Origin: Lachnospiraceae bacterium
Lineage (GTDB): Bacteria > Bacillota > Clostridia > Lachnospirales > Lachnospiraceae
Direction: 5' to 3'
NCBI GenBank assembly: GCA_017460885.1
Contig: JAFUAB010000018.1
Location: forward strand, 119,931 to 183,930
Length of the DNA: 64,000 nucleotides
Below the pieces are notes generated by a model. That model saw nothing but the letters and a program-made list of their open reading frames with translations. It made no database searches and was not told the DNA's origin. Positions 44,694-52,859 of this stretch are shown in pieces (positions within the stretch are counted from its first letter, which is position 1; every line of letters starts with the position of its first letter). The position numbers and the translations under genes were made by a program.

Positions 44694-47600
44694 ATGGATT
44701 TTAAAACAAAAACAAAAGTAACAAAGGAAAATGTATCCACATTTAATCCTATGGAATATACCCAGGAGGAAATGCATTTCGATCAGTTCAAAAAGGACAG
44801 TCAGTCAACCCTGGATAACAGAAGCCGCACGCTGCAGCAGGAGCTGGAATCCACGAATCTCGGTCAGATTCAGGGACAGATGAATGCTCCCATGTCTTTT
44901 GCCGAGAGAGTAGAAAAGACCAAAAGCCTTTCACGGACAATGGCATCATCTCTGTCCAAGACCTGGAAACTCTTCGGAAACAGCAAGGAAATGGATGCCG
45001 TGATCAAAAATGTGAATGGCCTGAATGCCCTTCTGGAGGGGAATATACCCAGGACACAGGACGGCAGGATAAATGCGGATACGCTGAAGCAGCGTCACTT
45101 AAAAGGCTATGAGGCAGCCCTCAGTGCCTGTCAGTACTATCTGGATGTGAAGACTCCCAAGCATTCCTGGACTAAGAAGCGTTACCGCCGTGTGGAAGCC
45201 ATGAAGGCAGCACTTGAAAAAGAAAGGGAGCTTCTGGAGGTTGTCATCTCAAACATTGCGGATCAGAAATATAAGGCAGAGGATCTCGAGGATATCCAGA
45301 CTCCCCGTGATCTCTTAAGCAAGATACGTACCGTAGAAGTTCAGGGGGAGGCAGAGCTTCAGATCGAAGGAAACTCTACCGATGTCTACAGGGTCAGGCT
45401 TAACATCAACGGAAAAGAAGGCTGGTATTATTTCAAGCAGAATTTAAAGCCTGTGGGTGATGATCTGCCGGGATTTGTAAAAAGACGTTTAAGACAGCTG
45501 AATAACAGCTCCTCCCATATCGGTGATGAAAAGAAGGAGGAAGCCAGGCTCTTCGGAAGGATCGATAAGCAGGATTATGAACTCGGAACGCAGTTCCTGA
45601 ACGGCATGTCCTCGTCAATATCAAAAGCTGCAGACAGTATAAGTGATACAAAGGAACTGAACAAACGCCTGCTGACATTTCTGGGTCATGATTTCGACAG
45701 GATCTTCAAGGAACTTGACGAGTATAACACCAGGGCCGAACAGTCCGAAAGGGAGAGGGTACAGCTGTCTGCGGAGCTCCAGAATGCCAAGAATCAGATG
45801 AATAACGATGCAACCGTACAGTCTCTGACCAACCGGCTTAAATATCATAAGGTCCTTCCAAAGATGACGGAATATGAGTGGCTGGTCAGGCTTTCAAAGG
45901 ATAAGACGAATCCTCTGGGGATCACTGTGAAGAAGGACAAGAATCTATTTAATATCCTGAAGAGAATGTCCGAAACAGAGGATGGCCTTGCGAAGATACA
46001 GGGAGGCAATAACCGCATCCGCAGATTCTTCACCAGAACCCTCGGCAAGGAGATCGAGGCATACGGACAGCAGAGGGAGAGGAGCAATGCCTCCGAAAAC
46101 GAGGTTATGGCAAAGAACAACACCGCCACCTACAGGGTTGCCAATCTCTTTGGCTTCAGTGATGTGGTGACTTCGTCTGAAAGTGCCGTACTCAATATCA
46201 GGCTTGCGGGAGCGCAGCAGGCGGATAATGTCTCCGGAACGATCTCCGTGGAGGCACCGGGACTTGAAATGCTCAAGCTTGTTGAGATCGCCGAACAGCA
46301 GAATAAGAAGATACACTATTCGCCTAAGGCCATGAGACAGCTCGTAAGGCTTCAGATGTTTGACACTGCCTGCATGCAGACGGACAGGCACTGGAGAAAC
46401 TTTAAATGCATGACGAATCCGGATCTTCAAAACTGGGATGGTGTGACACCGCTCAAGGAGGACATCGTGATCGAGAGCATCGGTTCATATGACCACGATA
46501 TGTCCTTCGGAAATGTACTCTTAAAGGATGCTTTCAAGGATAAAAATGACCCTGAGGGCGCTTCCGTCAAAAACGGTATGCTTCCGCCTGTCATAAGGAA
46601 AATAAAGAGTGTGGGCGCAGAAAGCTCTTATTTCAGAAATCAGATCATGGGAGAGATCAATCTTTCACTTTTTGAGAATATGCAAATGCCATTGCCCCGG
46701 AGGGAATGCGGCTATTATCAGACACATGAAAAGAACAGACGCAGTGGTCGCTATGCAAATAAGACTATCGCAGTGAGTGAGCTGGGAGTTGACATTAAAG
46801 AGCTTCCGACTAAGAGAATGAAGGTCGGTGATGATATGATAACCTTTTATGTATTCAACGGGATGCTCCTTAAGAAATCGGTTTTCGGTATTGATAACCT
46901 TGACATATGTGATAATGAGGGAAATACGATCGGACTTAACATTCTGGACAAAATGGGCTTTTCCGAGCGTGCTCTGGGTCTCGGCTATATGAGCGACAGT
47001 ATTAATAATACAGAGGAAATGCTACGGTCTTCCAAAATGGTCATTGGAGGCGGAGCGGTTCCCACCAATCTGGTACACAGCATACTCGACGACTGTCAGG
47101 AAATAAGCCAATACCTCAAAACAAAGGACAAAGATGGTTATACGGTTCCCAAACGTCTTTCGGAGCTTAAGCCGGAGGATCAGATAGAGGTTCTGGCGTG
47201 CGCGATGAGACTTCATGATTCCTTAAGCAAGATAGATTTTTCAGATAATGAATATGAAACGAAAAACATATCGCACGGGACCGGATACATAGAATTCAGG
47301 CTCAGAGCCATAGTCTATTACTTAAAGCAGGAGGTTGACTGCCTTGCCCCCGCAGAAAAGGACGCACTGCTTGACAAAGTAAAGAAAAAAGTACTTAAGG
47401 GACCTCAGAAAAAAGATAAGGACAAGCCGGCAGATCAGAAGAATAAAACTGCAGATGATTATATCGAAGTTCCCACCATGCTGCATATGGACAGGCAGGC
47501 TTATCTCGATATCTGTAAGATGAGAGATAACTTTGAAACCGATGTGCGCTATTCCCTCCAGGATCTGGGATGGGAGGAGGATAAGATCAAGGCCTTTAAG

Positions 47601-47963
47601 GCAAGGATCGATGAACAGCTCGAGCAGATCGAGAAATGCCGGACGGCCGCTGAAAAGGTTCTCGCATTGAAATATCCGGATGAGAACAACCCGTTAAGGA
47701 ATTTCTTCCTCAATGAAAAGGATTACGATAGTATCACTGATATCCGCGACATTGCCTGGGATCCCGGAATGAGCTATTTTGCGACCGAGGATGAAAACTT
47801 CCTGATGTCGGATGCGAATTATACAGCATTCCTGACCGATGAGGAAAAGAACTCGAAGCTTGATGTTACGAACAAGCATCGAAAGATCGAGCGTCTCCAC
47901 GGTCTGAAGCAGGATATGAAAACCTATAGCACCATGATAAGCGGCGTGGTAAAGACCGCCTGA
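44694..47963 (+). CDS. 1089-residue protein with PI3K/HipA-like kinase motifs
   Basis: A large soluble protein behind AGGAGG, no signal peptide. N-terminal helices occupy residues 1-215. A strand with VYRVRLNINGKEGWYYFKQN places a candidate ATP-binding Lys248. NTATYRVANLFGFSDVV near residue 485 begins the core. The catalytic loop is LQMFDTACMQTDRHWRNF (Asp564, Arg565, His566, Asn569), followed by a metal site IGSYDHDMSFGN (Asp600, Asp602). DRHxxN with a later D-x-x-F/G is the hallmark of PI3K, HipA and Fam20-like kinases. I infer an active kinase of unknown substrate. It is homologous with the inactive-looking protein at 17737. A charged C-terminal segment follows the core. Confidence 0.7.
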   Translation: MDFKTKTKVTKENVSTFNPMEYTQEEMHFDQFKKDSQSTLDNRSRTLQQELESTNLGQIQGQMNAPMSFAERVEKTKSLSRTMASSLSKTWKLFGNSKEMDAVIKNVNGLNALLEGNIPRTQDGRINADTLKQRHLKGYEAALSACQYYLDVKTPKHSWTKKRYRRVEAMKAALEKERELLEVVISNIADQKYKAEDLEDIQTPRDLLSKIRTVEVQGEAELQIEGNSTDVYRVRLNINGKEGWYYFKQNLKPVGDDLPGFVKRRLRQLNNSSSHIGDEKKEEARLFGRIDKQDYELGTQFLNGMSSSISKAADSISDTKELNKRLLTFLGHDFDRIFKELDEYNTRAEQSERERVQLSAELQNAKNQMNNDATVQSLTNRLKYHKVLPKMTEYEWLVRLSKDKTNPLGITVKKDKNLFNILKRMSETEDGLAKIQGGNNRIRRFFTRTLGKEIEAYGQQRERSNASENEVMAKNNTATYRVANLFGFSDVVTSSESAVLNIRLAGAQQADNVSGTISVEAPGLEMLKLVEIAEQQNKKIHYSPKAMRQLVRLQMFDTACMQTDRHWRNFKCMTNPDLQNWDGVTPLKEDIVIESIGSYDHDMSFGNVLLKDAFKDKNDPEGASVKNGMLPPVIRKIKSVGAESSYFRNQIMGEINLSLFENMQMPLPRRECGYYQTHEKNRRSGRYANKTIAVSELGVDIKELPTKRMKVGDDMITFYVFNGMLLKKSVFGIDNLDICDNEGNTIGLNILDKMGFSERALGLGYMSDSINNTEEMLRSSKMVIGGGAVPTNLVHSILDDCQEISQYLKTKDKDGYTVPKRLSELKPEDQIEVLACAMRLHDSLSKIDFSDNEYETKNISHGTGYIEFRLRAIVYYLKQEVDCLAPAEKDALLDKVKKKVLKGPQKKDKDKPADQKNKTADDYIEVPTMLHMDRQAYLDICKMRDNFETDVRYSLQDLGWEEDKIKAFKARIDEQLEQIEKCRTAAEKVLALKYPDENNPLRNFFLNEKDYDSITDIRDIAWDPGMSYFATEDENFLMSDANYTAFLTDEEKNSKLDVTNKHRKIERLHGLKQDMKTYSTMISGVVKTA

Positions 47964-47970
47964 ATGAAAA

Positions 47971-48008
47971 TGACACTCGGGGACGGAGTCAGAGGTTCAT
48001 TTTTTGAC
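47971..48008 (+). repeat. third GGGGACGG repeat, diverged
   Basis: TGACACTCGGGGACGGAGTC followed by AGAGGTTCATTTTTTGAC, starting 8 bases after the stop of the kinase-like gene. It has lost part of the GGTGTCA right arm but keeps a T tract. Confidence 0.65.
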
Positions 48009-48032
48009 AATCAACGTAATTGATGGCATTAT
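48004..48032 (+). promoter_or_regulatory. candidate upstream promoter of the cobalamin operon
   Basis: TTGACA (48004-48009), 17 bases, CATTAT (48027-48032). A good sigma-A match about 90 bases before the riboswitch. Confidence 0.6.
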
Positions 48033-48039
48033 ACACGAT

Positions 48040-48068
48040 TTGCATGGGCACGGTTAATGTGATAATAT
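48040..48068 (+). promoter_or_regulatory. second candidate promoter of the cobalamin operon
   Basis: TTGCAT (48040-48045), 17 bases, TAATAT (48063-48068). Downstream alternative to the promoter at 48004; either would transcribe the riboswitch. Confidence 0.45.
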
Positions 48069-48081
48069 AATGCCGAACTAA

Positions 48082-48105
48082 GGAAACGCTTTAATCAGCG
48101 TTTCC
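48082..48105 (+). repeat. REP-like palindrome, perfect copy
   Basis: GGAAACGCT, TTAATC, AGCGTTTCC: a perfect 9-base inverted pair between the promoters and the riboswitch. Degenerate relatives lie at 10283, 14019, 16735 and 62819. Confidence 0.6.
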
Positions 48106-48119
48106 CTGACTAAATGATA

Positions 48120-48385
48120 AACGGTGCCCGTAGAGATCCGGATCGCAAAAACTTAAGCGGACGGGTTTTGGTACGGGATAATAGGGAAACAGGTGAAAAA
48201 CCTGTGCGAACTCGTCACTGTGACAGCGGAGCATACAAACAGGTTGGGGACTTAGACCGGTAAACCTGGTCTAAGTCCCCGGCAGTCACTGGGAATACCG
48301 GGAAGGCGTTTTGCATGCGTTGATGCTCAAGCCAGGAGACCTGCCGTTTGTCGGTACTGGAAGTGATTCCGGGTCACGAGTAATT
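48120..48385 (+). ncRNA. cobalamin (adenosylcobalamin) riboswitch
   Basis: The core motifs of the B12 riboswitch are in order: AATAGGGAA and AGGTG near 48174-48195, GTCACTGTGACAGCGG near 48215, GTCACTGGGAATACCGGGAA near 48285-48304, and the B12 box AGCCAGGAGACCTGCC at 48330-48345. A perfect 13-base peripheral stem (GGGGACTTAGACC 48246-48258 with GGTCTAAGTCCCC 48268-48280) is a large variable arm. It sits in the leader of cbiK, the first gene of the corrinoid operon, and is followed by a terminator. High corrinoid should therefore stop transcription. Confidence 0.95.
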
Positions 48386-48447
48386 GGCCGTACCAGTAAA
48401 GATAGCTGTCCGTCTGGCGGATGAGCCTGTTTTTGGTGTGTTCAATT

Positions 48448-48483
48448 ACTCATTTCGATAATGATTCGGAATGAGTTTTTTTT
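48448..48483 (+). terminator. riboswitch-controlled terminator
   Basis: ACTCATTTCG (48448-48457) pairs with CGGAATGAGT (48467-48476), one G-T pair, followed by a run of T to 48483. It is the natural OFF hairpin of the upstream riboswitch. Confidence 0.85.
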
Positions 48484-48490
48484 ATGCGCA

Positions 48491-48568
48491 GGCCCGTGTA
48501 TGGAGTTATCCCGGCAAAGCCGGGCACGGGCCGCGCGGCAAGTAGGGTGCGATTTCATCTTCCCTACT
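48491..48568 (+). promoter_or_regulatory. two hairpins between terminator and cbiK start
   Basis: First, GGCCCGTG (48491-48498) pairs with CACGGGCC (48525-48532), enclosing CCCGGC-AAA-GCCGGG. Second, AGTAGGG (48541-48547) pairs with CCCTACT (48562-48568). The ribosome site GGAGG follows at 48581. They could stabilise the mRNA or add a second level of control; function not shown. Confidence 0.45.
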
Positions 48569-48590
48569 CGATTATGCATTGGAGGAGATT

Positions 48591-50258
48591 ATGAAAAAAA
48601 GAGTTTTGAGAACAGTGGTCGCGCTGGCAGTATCCGCCGCAATGCTTGCGGGCTGCGGGAGCGCCGCTAACGAAGCCACGGAACAGACATCGCAGGAGGA
48701 GGTAACCGAAGCTCAGGCTCCGGTCACGATCGAAGCACGGGAGGAGACGGAAAAAGTGACGGAAGAGACGGCAGAAATAAGCGATGAAGAGAAAGCCTCT
48801 GAGGTTGCAGCTCTCATCGATGCGATCTATGTACAAAAATGGACCGAAGAAACCGATGATCTGTGCGCACAGGCTCGCGCGGCTTGGGATGCTTTGAGCG
48901 ATGCTCAAAAGGATATGGTTGAGGGCGAATTTGCCGATCCCGATTATTTCGGACGTGATACAGGGGATGCATCGGCTGATGATCCGCTTAATTCAGATGA
49001 TATCGGAGAAAATGAGATCCTTGTTGTAAGCTTTGGTACATCCTTTAATGAGAGCCGTACAGAGGATATCGGTTCTGTGGAAAAGGCACTTGTCGCTGCC
49101 TTCCCCGACTGGTCGGTAAGAAGAGCGTTTACGGCTCAGATCATCATAAACCATGTGCTTGCAAGAGACGGTGAGAAGATCGACAACATTGATCAGGCAC
49201 TTCAAAGAGCGGTTGACAACGGGGTAAAGAATCTCGTCATCCAGCCGACTCACCTTATGCATGGTGCGGAATACGATGAGATAGTGGAGGCGGTGAACGG
49301 TTTTTCGGATAAATTCGATACCGTAACCATAGCAGAGCCTCTTCTTGGCGAAGTGGGATCTGACGCCACGGTCATAAACGACGATAAAAAAGCAGTTGCC
49401 GAGTCGATCACGGCTGAGGCAGTGAAGGAAGCGGGATATGACAGCCTTGATGCGGCCGCTGACGACGGTACGGCATTTGTCTTCATGGGACACGGTACCG
49501 CACATACAGCCAAGGTCAGCTACTCACAGATGGCTACCCAGATGGATAATCTGGGATATAAAAATGTGTTTGTCGGTACTGTAGAAGGTGAACCCGAAGA
49601 AACCGCATGTGAAGTTATCATTGATAAGGTTAAAGAAGCAGGATACAAAAAAGTAATTTTACGTCCGCTCATGGTTGTTGCGGGCGATCATGCAAATAAC
49701 GATATGGCCGGAGATGATGAGGATTCATGGAAGAGCATGTTTACGGCAACCGGTGCTTTTGACAGTATTGACTGCCAGATAGCGGGACTCGGACGCATCG
49801 ACAGCATTGAGGAACAGTATGTATCACACACCGCCGATGCGATAGCAACACTTCAAGACGCCGGTTCTTCCGCCGAAGCAGGGGGAGAAACCTCCGAGCT
49901 TTCGGACGGTACTTATTCCGCAATATTTACTACAGACGGTTCCATGTTTCATGTAAGTGAAGCATTAAACGATATGGGTGAACTGACGGTTAAGGACGGA
50001 AAGATGACGATACACGTAAGTCTTTCATCCAAAAACATTGTGAATCTTTTCCCCGGAAGTGCAGAGGATGCCAGGAAAAGCGGCGCAAAGCTTCTTGAGC
50101 CTGTCGTGGATACCGTAAAATTCGATGACGGTACCACGGAAGAGGTCAACGGTTTTGATGTTCCGGTGCCGGCGCTTGATGAGGAATTTGACCTCGCACT
50201 AATCGGCACAAAGGGTGTATGGTATGACCATAAGGTTAAGGTTACGCTGGCCGATTGA
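48591..50258 (+). CDS. cbiK: exported cobaltochelatase CbiK with extra C-terminal domain
   Basis: A 555-residue protein behind GGAGG. The N-terminus is a lipoprotein signal ending LAGC (Cys22). The chelatase part (about 140-425) is clear: ILVVSFGTSFNESR, QPTHLMHGAEYDE (His221) and FMGHGTAH (His301). CbiK inserts cobalt into sirohydrochlorin at the start of anaerobic corrin synthesis. The last 115 or so residues (SDGTYSAIFTTDGSMFHV onward) form a separate domain resembling the N-terminal domain of the next protein. An exported chelatase is odd for a cytoplasmic pathway; periplasmic forms are known in Desulfovibrio. It may act in cobalt or tetrapyrrole handling at the surface instead. First gene after the riboswitch. 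Confidence 0.88.
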   Translation: MKKRVLRTVVALAVSAAMLAGCGSAANEATEQTSQEEVTEAQAPVTIEAREETEKVTEETAEISDEEKASEVAALIDAIYVQKWTEETDDLCAQARAAWDALSDAQKDMVEGEFADPDYFGRDTGDASADDPLNSDDIGENEILVVSFGTSFNESRTEDIGSVEKALVAAFPDWSVRRAFTAQIIINHVLARDGEKIDNIDQALQRAVDNGVKNLVIQPTHLMHGAEYDEIVEAVNGFSDKFDTVTIAEPLLGEVGSDATVINDDKKAVAESITAEAVKEAGYDSLDAAADDGTAFVFMGHGTAHTAKVSYSQMATQMDNLGYKNVFVGTVEGEPEETACEVIIDKVKEAGYKKVILRPLMVVAGDHANNDMAGDDEDSWKSMFTATGAFDSIDCQIAGLGRIDSIEEQYVSHTADAIATLQDAGSSAEAGGETSELSDGTYSAIFTTDGSMFHVSEALNDMGELTVKDGKMTIHVSLSSKNIVNLFPGSAEDARKSGAKLLEPVVDTVKFDDGTTEEVNGFDVPVPALDEEFDLALIGTKGVWYDHKVKVTLAD

Positions 50259-50272
50259 CGGCAGGTAATGCG

Positions 50273-51859
50273 ATGAAGATATCGGACAGGATCAGACTGA
50301 TAATAATTCTTATAGGAATAGTGCTTACGGTGACCTCCTGCGGAACGCAGGGGGTTACTTCGTATGAAGTTGAGATCACCATGGAGGGCGGCTCCGGCAA
50401 AGCATATATTGAATCTCCGGTCACGATCACCGAGACTGACGGCCGCATGAGTGCCAGGCTGATATGGAGCAGCCCGAATTACGATTACATGATCGTGGAC
50501 GGGATAAGGTATGACAATGAGACTCCCGGTGAAAACTCCACATTTACGATACCCGTAGAATCTCTTGATAAACCACTGACGGTAACGGGCGATACGGTTG
50601 CCATGAGCACGGCTCATGAGATCGAGTACGTGATCCACTGGGGAGGAGAGGTTGAGGATAAGCCTGCTTGGGATAAGGCTTCCCAGGATAATACTTCTCA
50701 GGATAAGGCTTCCCGGGATAATACCAGGGCAGCCGGCAGCCCTGCGGAAAACTCGTGGCCGGATGATCATGAAAGCTCATCCAAAGCATCTGCTGACGAA
50801 GCGGGCACGGTGTCTTTTACAGAACTTCAGCCGACCGGAACAAAGAAGCTTGAATATGCCAAAAAGTTCAGCATAACCCTGTACGGCGATTACAAACTGA
50901 TACATATCGATGAGGACAGGGACTATCTGCTTATTCCCGGAGGAATGGAGGTACCATCTGATGTACCGGGAGAGATATGTATACTTAAAATGCCTCTTGA
51001 TTCATCCTACATAGTATCCACATCCGCAATGGATCTTGTCAGTAAGGCGGGAGCGCTCGGAATGGTAAGGATGGTGTCCCTGGAAGCGGATGACTGGCAT
51101 GTGGATGAGGTTCGTCAGGCTATGGAGAGCGGTGACATCGTATATGCCGGCAAATACAGGGCGCCGGATTATGAGCTTATCATGGGAGAAGGGTGTGATC
51201 TTGCTGTGGAAAACACCATGATCTTTCATGAGCCTGCAGTACAGGAGAAACTTGAGGAACTCGGGATACCCGTAATGGTTGAGATGTCAAGCTATGAAGA
51301 ACATCCCCTCGGACGGCTTGAGTGGATCAGGCTGTACGGAGTGCTTTTCGGGACAGAAGAGATCGCCGATGAGTATTTTGAGGAGCAGATGAAAAAAGCG
51401 CAGTTTATAATGGAACAGCCCGATACGGGCTTAAGCGTTGCCTTTTTTCATATAACCGCGGATGGTATGATAAATGTCAGAAAGCCGGGAGATTATATAT
51501 CCAAAATGATAGAAATGTCCGGCGGACATTATATAATAGAAAATAAAGAGAATGATGATATGATGTCGGTCATGAATATACAGATGGAGGATTTCTATGC
51601 TGTTGCCAGGGATGCGGATGTTATCATATACAACAGCACCATCGGCGGAGAAATAACGTCGCTTGATGATCTGATATCAAGAAACGGATTGTTTTACGAT
51701 TTTAAAGCTGTCCGCACGGGCAGAGTGTACTGTACTGCAAATGATTTTTTCCAAAAAACGACGGGTATGGCGGGTTTTATGAATGATCTGCATAACGCTC
51801 TCACCGGAGAAAGCGATGATTTTGTTTATCTGAAACGGGTACGTGATCATGAACCGTAA
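50273..51859 (+). CDS. lipoprotein binding protein for corrinoid or metal-chelate ABC transport
   Basis: A 528-residue lipoprotein (VTSC, Cys23), starting 14 bases after cbiK. Residues 30-130 form a NEAT-like or iron-transport-associated domain (MEGGSGKAYIESPVTITE, SSPNYDYMIVDGIRYD). A linker with tandem DKASQDN-type repeats follows (about 140-170). The C-terminal 330 residues are a FecB/BtuF-like periplasmic-binding fold (LEKLEELGIPVMVEMS-like region, then YISKMIEMSGGHYI). With the FecCD permease and ATPase downstream it should bind a corrinoid; iron-siderophore is the family alternative. Operon and riboswitch favour cobalamin or cobinamide. Confidence 0.82.
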   Translation: MKISDRIRLIIILIGIVLTVTSCGTQGVTSYEVEITMEGGSGKAYIESPVTITETDGRMSARLIWSSPNYDYMIVDGIRYDNETPGENSTFTIPVESLDKPLTVTGDTVAMSTAHEIEYVIHWGGEVEDKPAWDKASQDNTSQDKASRDNTRAAGSPAENSWPDDHESSSKASADEAGTVSFTELQPTGTKKLEYAKKFSITLYGDYKLIHIDEDRDYLLIPGGMEVPSDVPGEICILKMPLDSSYIVSTSAMDLVSKAGALGMVRMVSLEADDWHVDEVRQAMESGDIVYAGKYRAPDYELIMGEGCDLAVENTMIFHEPAVQEKLEELGIPVMVEMSSYEEHPLGRLEWIRLYGVLFGTEEIADEYFEEQMKKAQFIMEQPDTGLSVAFFHITADGMINVRKPGDYISKMIEMSGGHYIIENKENDDMMSVMNIQMEDFYAVARDADVIIYNSTIGGEITSLDDLISRNGLFYDFKAVRTGRVYCTANDFFQKTTGMAGFMNDLHNALTGESDDFVYLKRVRDHEP

Positions 51860-52859
51860 AAGATGTACGCTTGTGTTCGTATTGCTTGCGACAGTTCTTA
51901 TCGTGCTTATATGTGTCAATCTCCTGACCGGCAGCGTGAATATGACGCCCGGTGAGGTTCTCGATGCGCTTATGGGAAGGTCGGACAGCAGGATGCTGAC
52001 CAATATAATTATGAATATCAGACTTCCCCGTATGCTGGCTGCGATCGTTCTCGGAGGATGCCTGGCTTTATCGGGATATCTGCTTCAGACCTTTTTTGAT
52101 AACCCGATAGTAGGTCCTTTTGTACTTGGCATTTCATCGGGAGCAAAGCTTACCGTGGCTCTTGCGCTTATATTTGCTCTTTCAAGAGGCAGAAGCATCG
52201 GTTCGGCCGGTATGATCGGTTCGGCTTTTGCCGGCGCGATCATGGTCATGTCTTTTGTACTTGTGATCTCGTCCAAAACACGGAGCATGAGCATACTCGT
52301 GATCTGCGGGATAATGACCGGATATATCTGTTCGGCAGTCACTGATTTTGTCATAACGTTCGCCGATGATTCCAATATAGTCAATCTTCATAACTGGTCA
52401 ATGGGATCGTTAAACGGTATTAATATGACGCAGGTAAAGATTATGAGCGCAGTGGCTCTTTTCTGCTTTGCGGCAGCGGTGTGCATGATCAAACCCATGA
52501 GTGCATACAGACTCGGACCGGCATATGCTGACAGTATGGGTGTGAATGTGGGCGCGCTTAAGATAATGCTGATAGTCACATCAAGCCTGCTTGCGGCCTC
52601 GGTGACCGCTTTTGCCGGCCCGATATCCTTTGTGGGTGTGGCCGTACCGCATCTGACCGGCAGTCTTGTCAAAACCTCCTCGCCTTCGGTTATGATTCCG
52701 GTGTGCTTCATAGGCGGTGCGGCGGTGACACTTTTGTGTGACTGCATAGCAAGGAGTGCATTTGCGCCGACCGAGGTGAGTATAAGCTCGGTTACCGCCG
52801 TGCTTCTGGTACCTGTAGTGATATGGATGATGCTTGGGAGAGCCCAAAATGCCAAATGA
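51849..52859 (+). CDS. FecCD/BtuC-type ABC permease
   Basis: A 336-residue polytopic membrane protein overlapping the binding-protein gene by 11 bases (GTG 51843 is an alternative start). About ten membrane segments match the FecCD family, with characteristic LPRMLAAIVLGGCLALSGYL near residue 55-75 and GPISFVGVAVPHL near 257-269. Within this operon it most likely moves corrinoids inward. Its stop overlaps the start of the ATPase-CbiP fusion by 11 bases, so the three transport genes are coupled. Confidence 0.9.
   Translation: MNRKRCTLVFVLLATVLIVLICVNLLTGSVNMTPGEVLDALMGRSDSRMLTNIIMNIRLPRMLAAIVLGGCLALSGYLLQTFFDNPIVGPFVLGISSGAKLTVALALIFALSRGRSIGSAGMIGSAFAGAIMVMSFVLVISSKTRSMSILVICGIMTGYICSAVTDFVITFADDSNIVNLHNWSMGSLNGINMTQVKIMSAVALFCFAAAVCMIKPMSAYRLGPAYADSMGVNVGALKIMLIVTSSLLAASVTAFAGPISFVGVAVPHLTGSLVKTSSPSVMIPVCFIGGAAVTLLCDCIARSAFAPTEVSISSVTAVLLVPVVIWMMLGRAQNAK

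Noticed and set aside
48461-48670. Plus-strand open frame across the riboswitch terminator
   Set aside because: It starts inside the terminator and runs into the cbiK signal peptide in another frame; no ribosome site.
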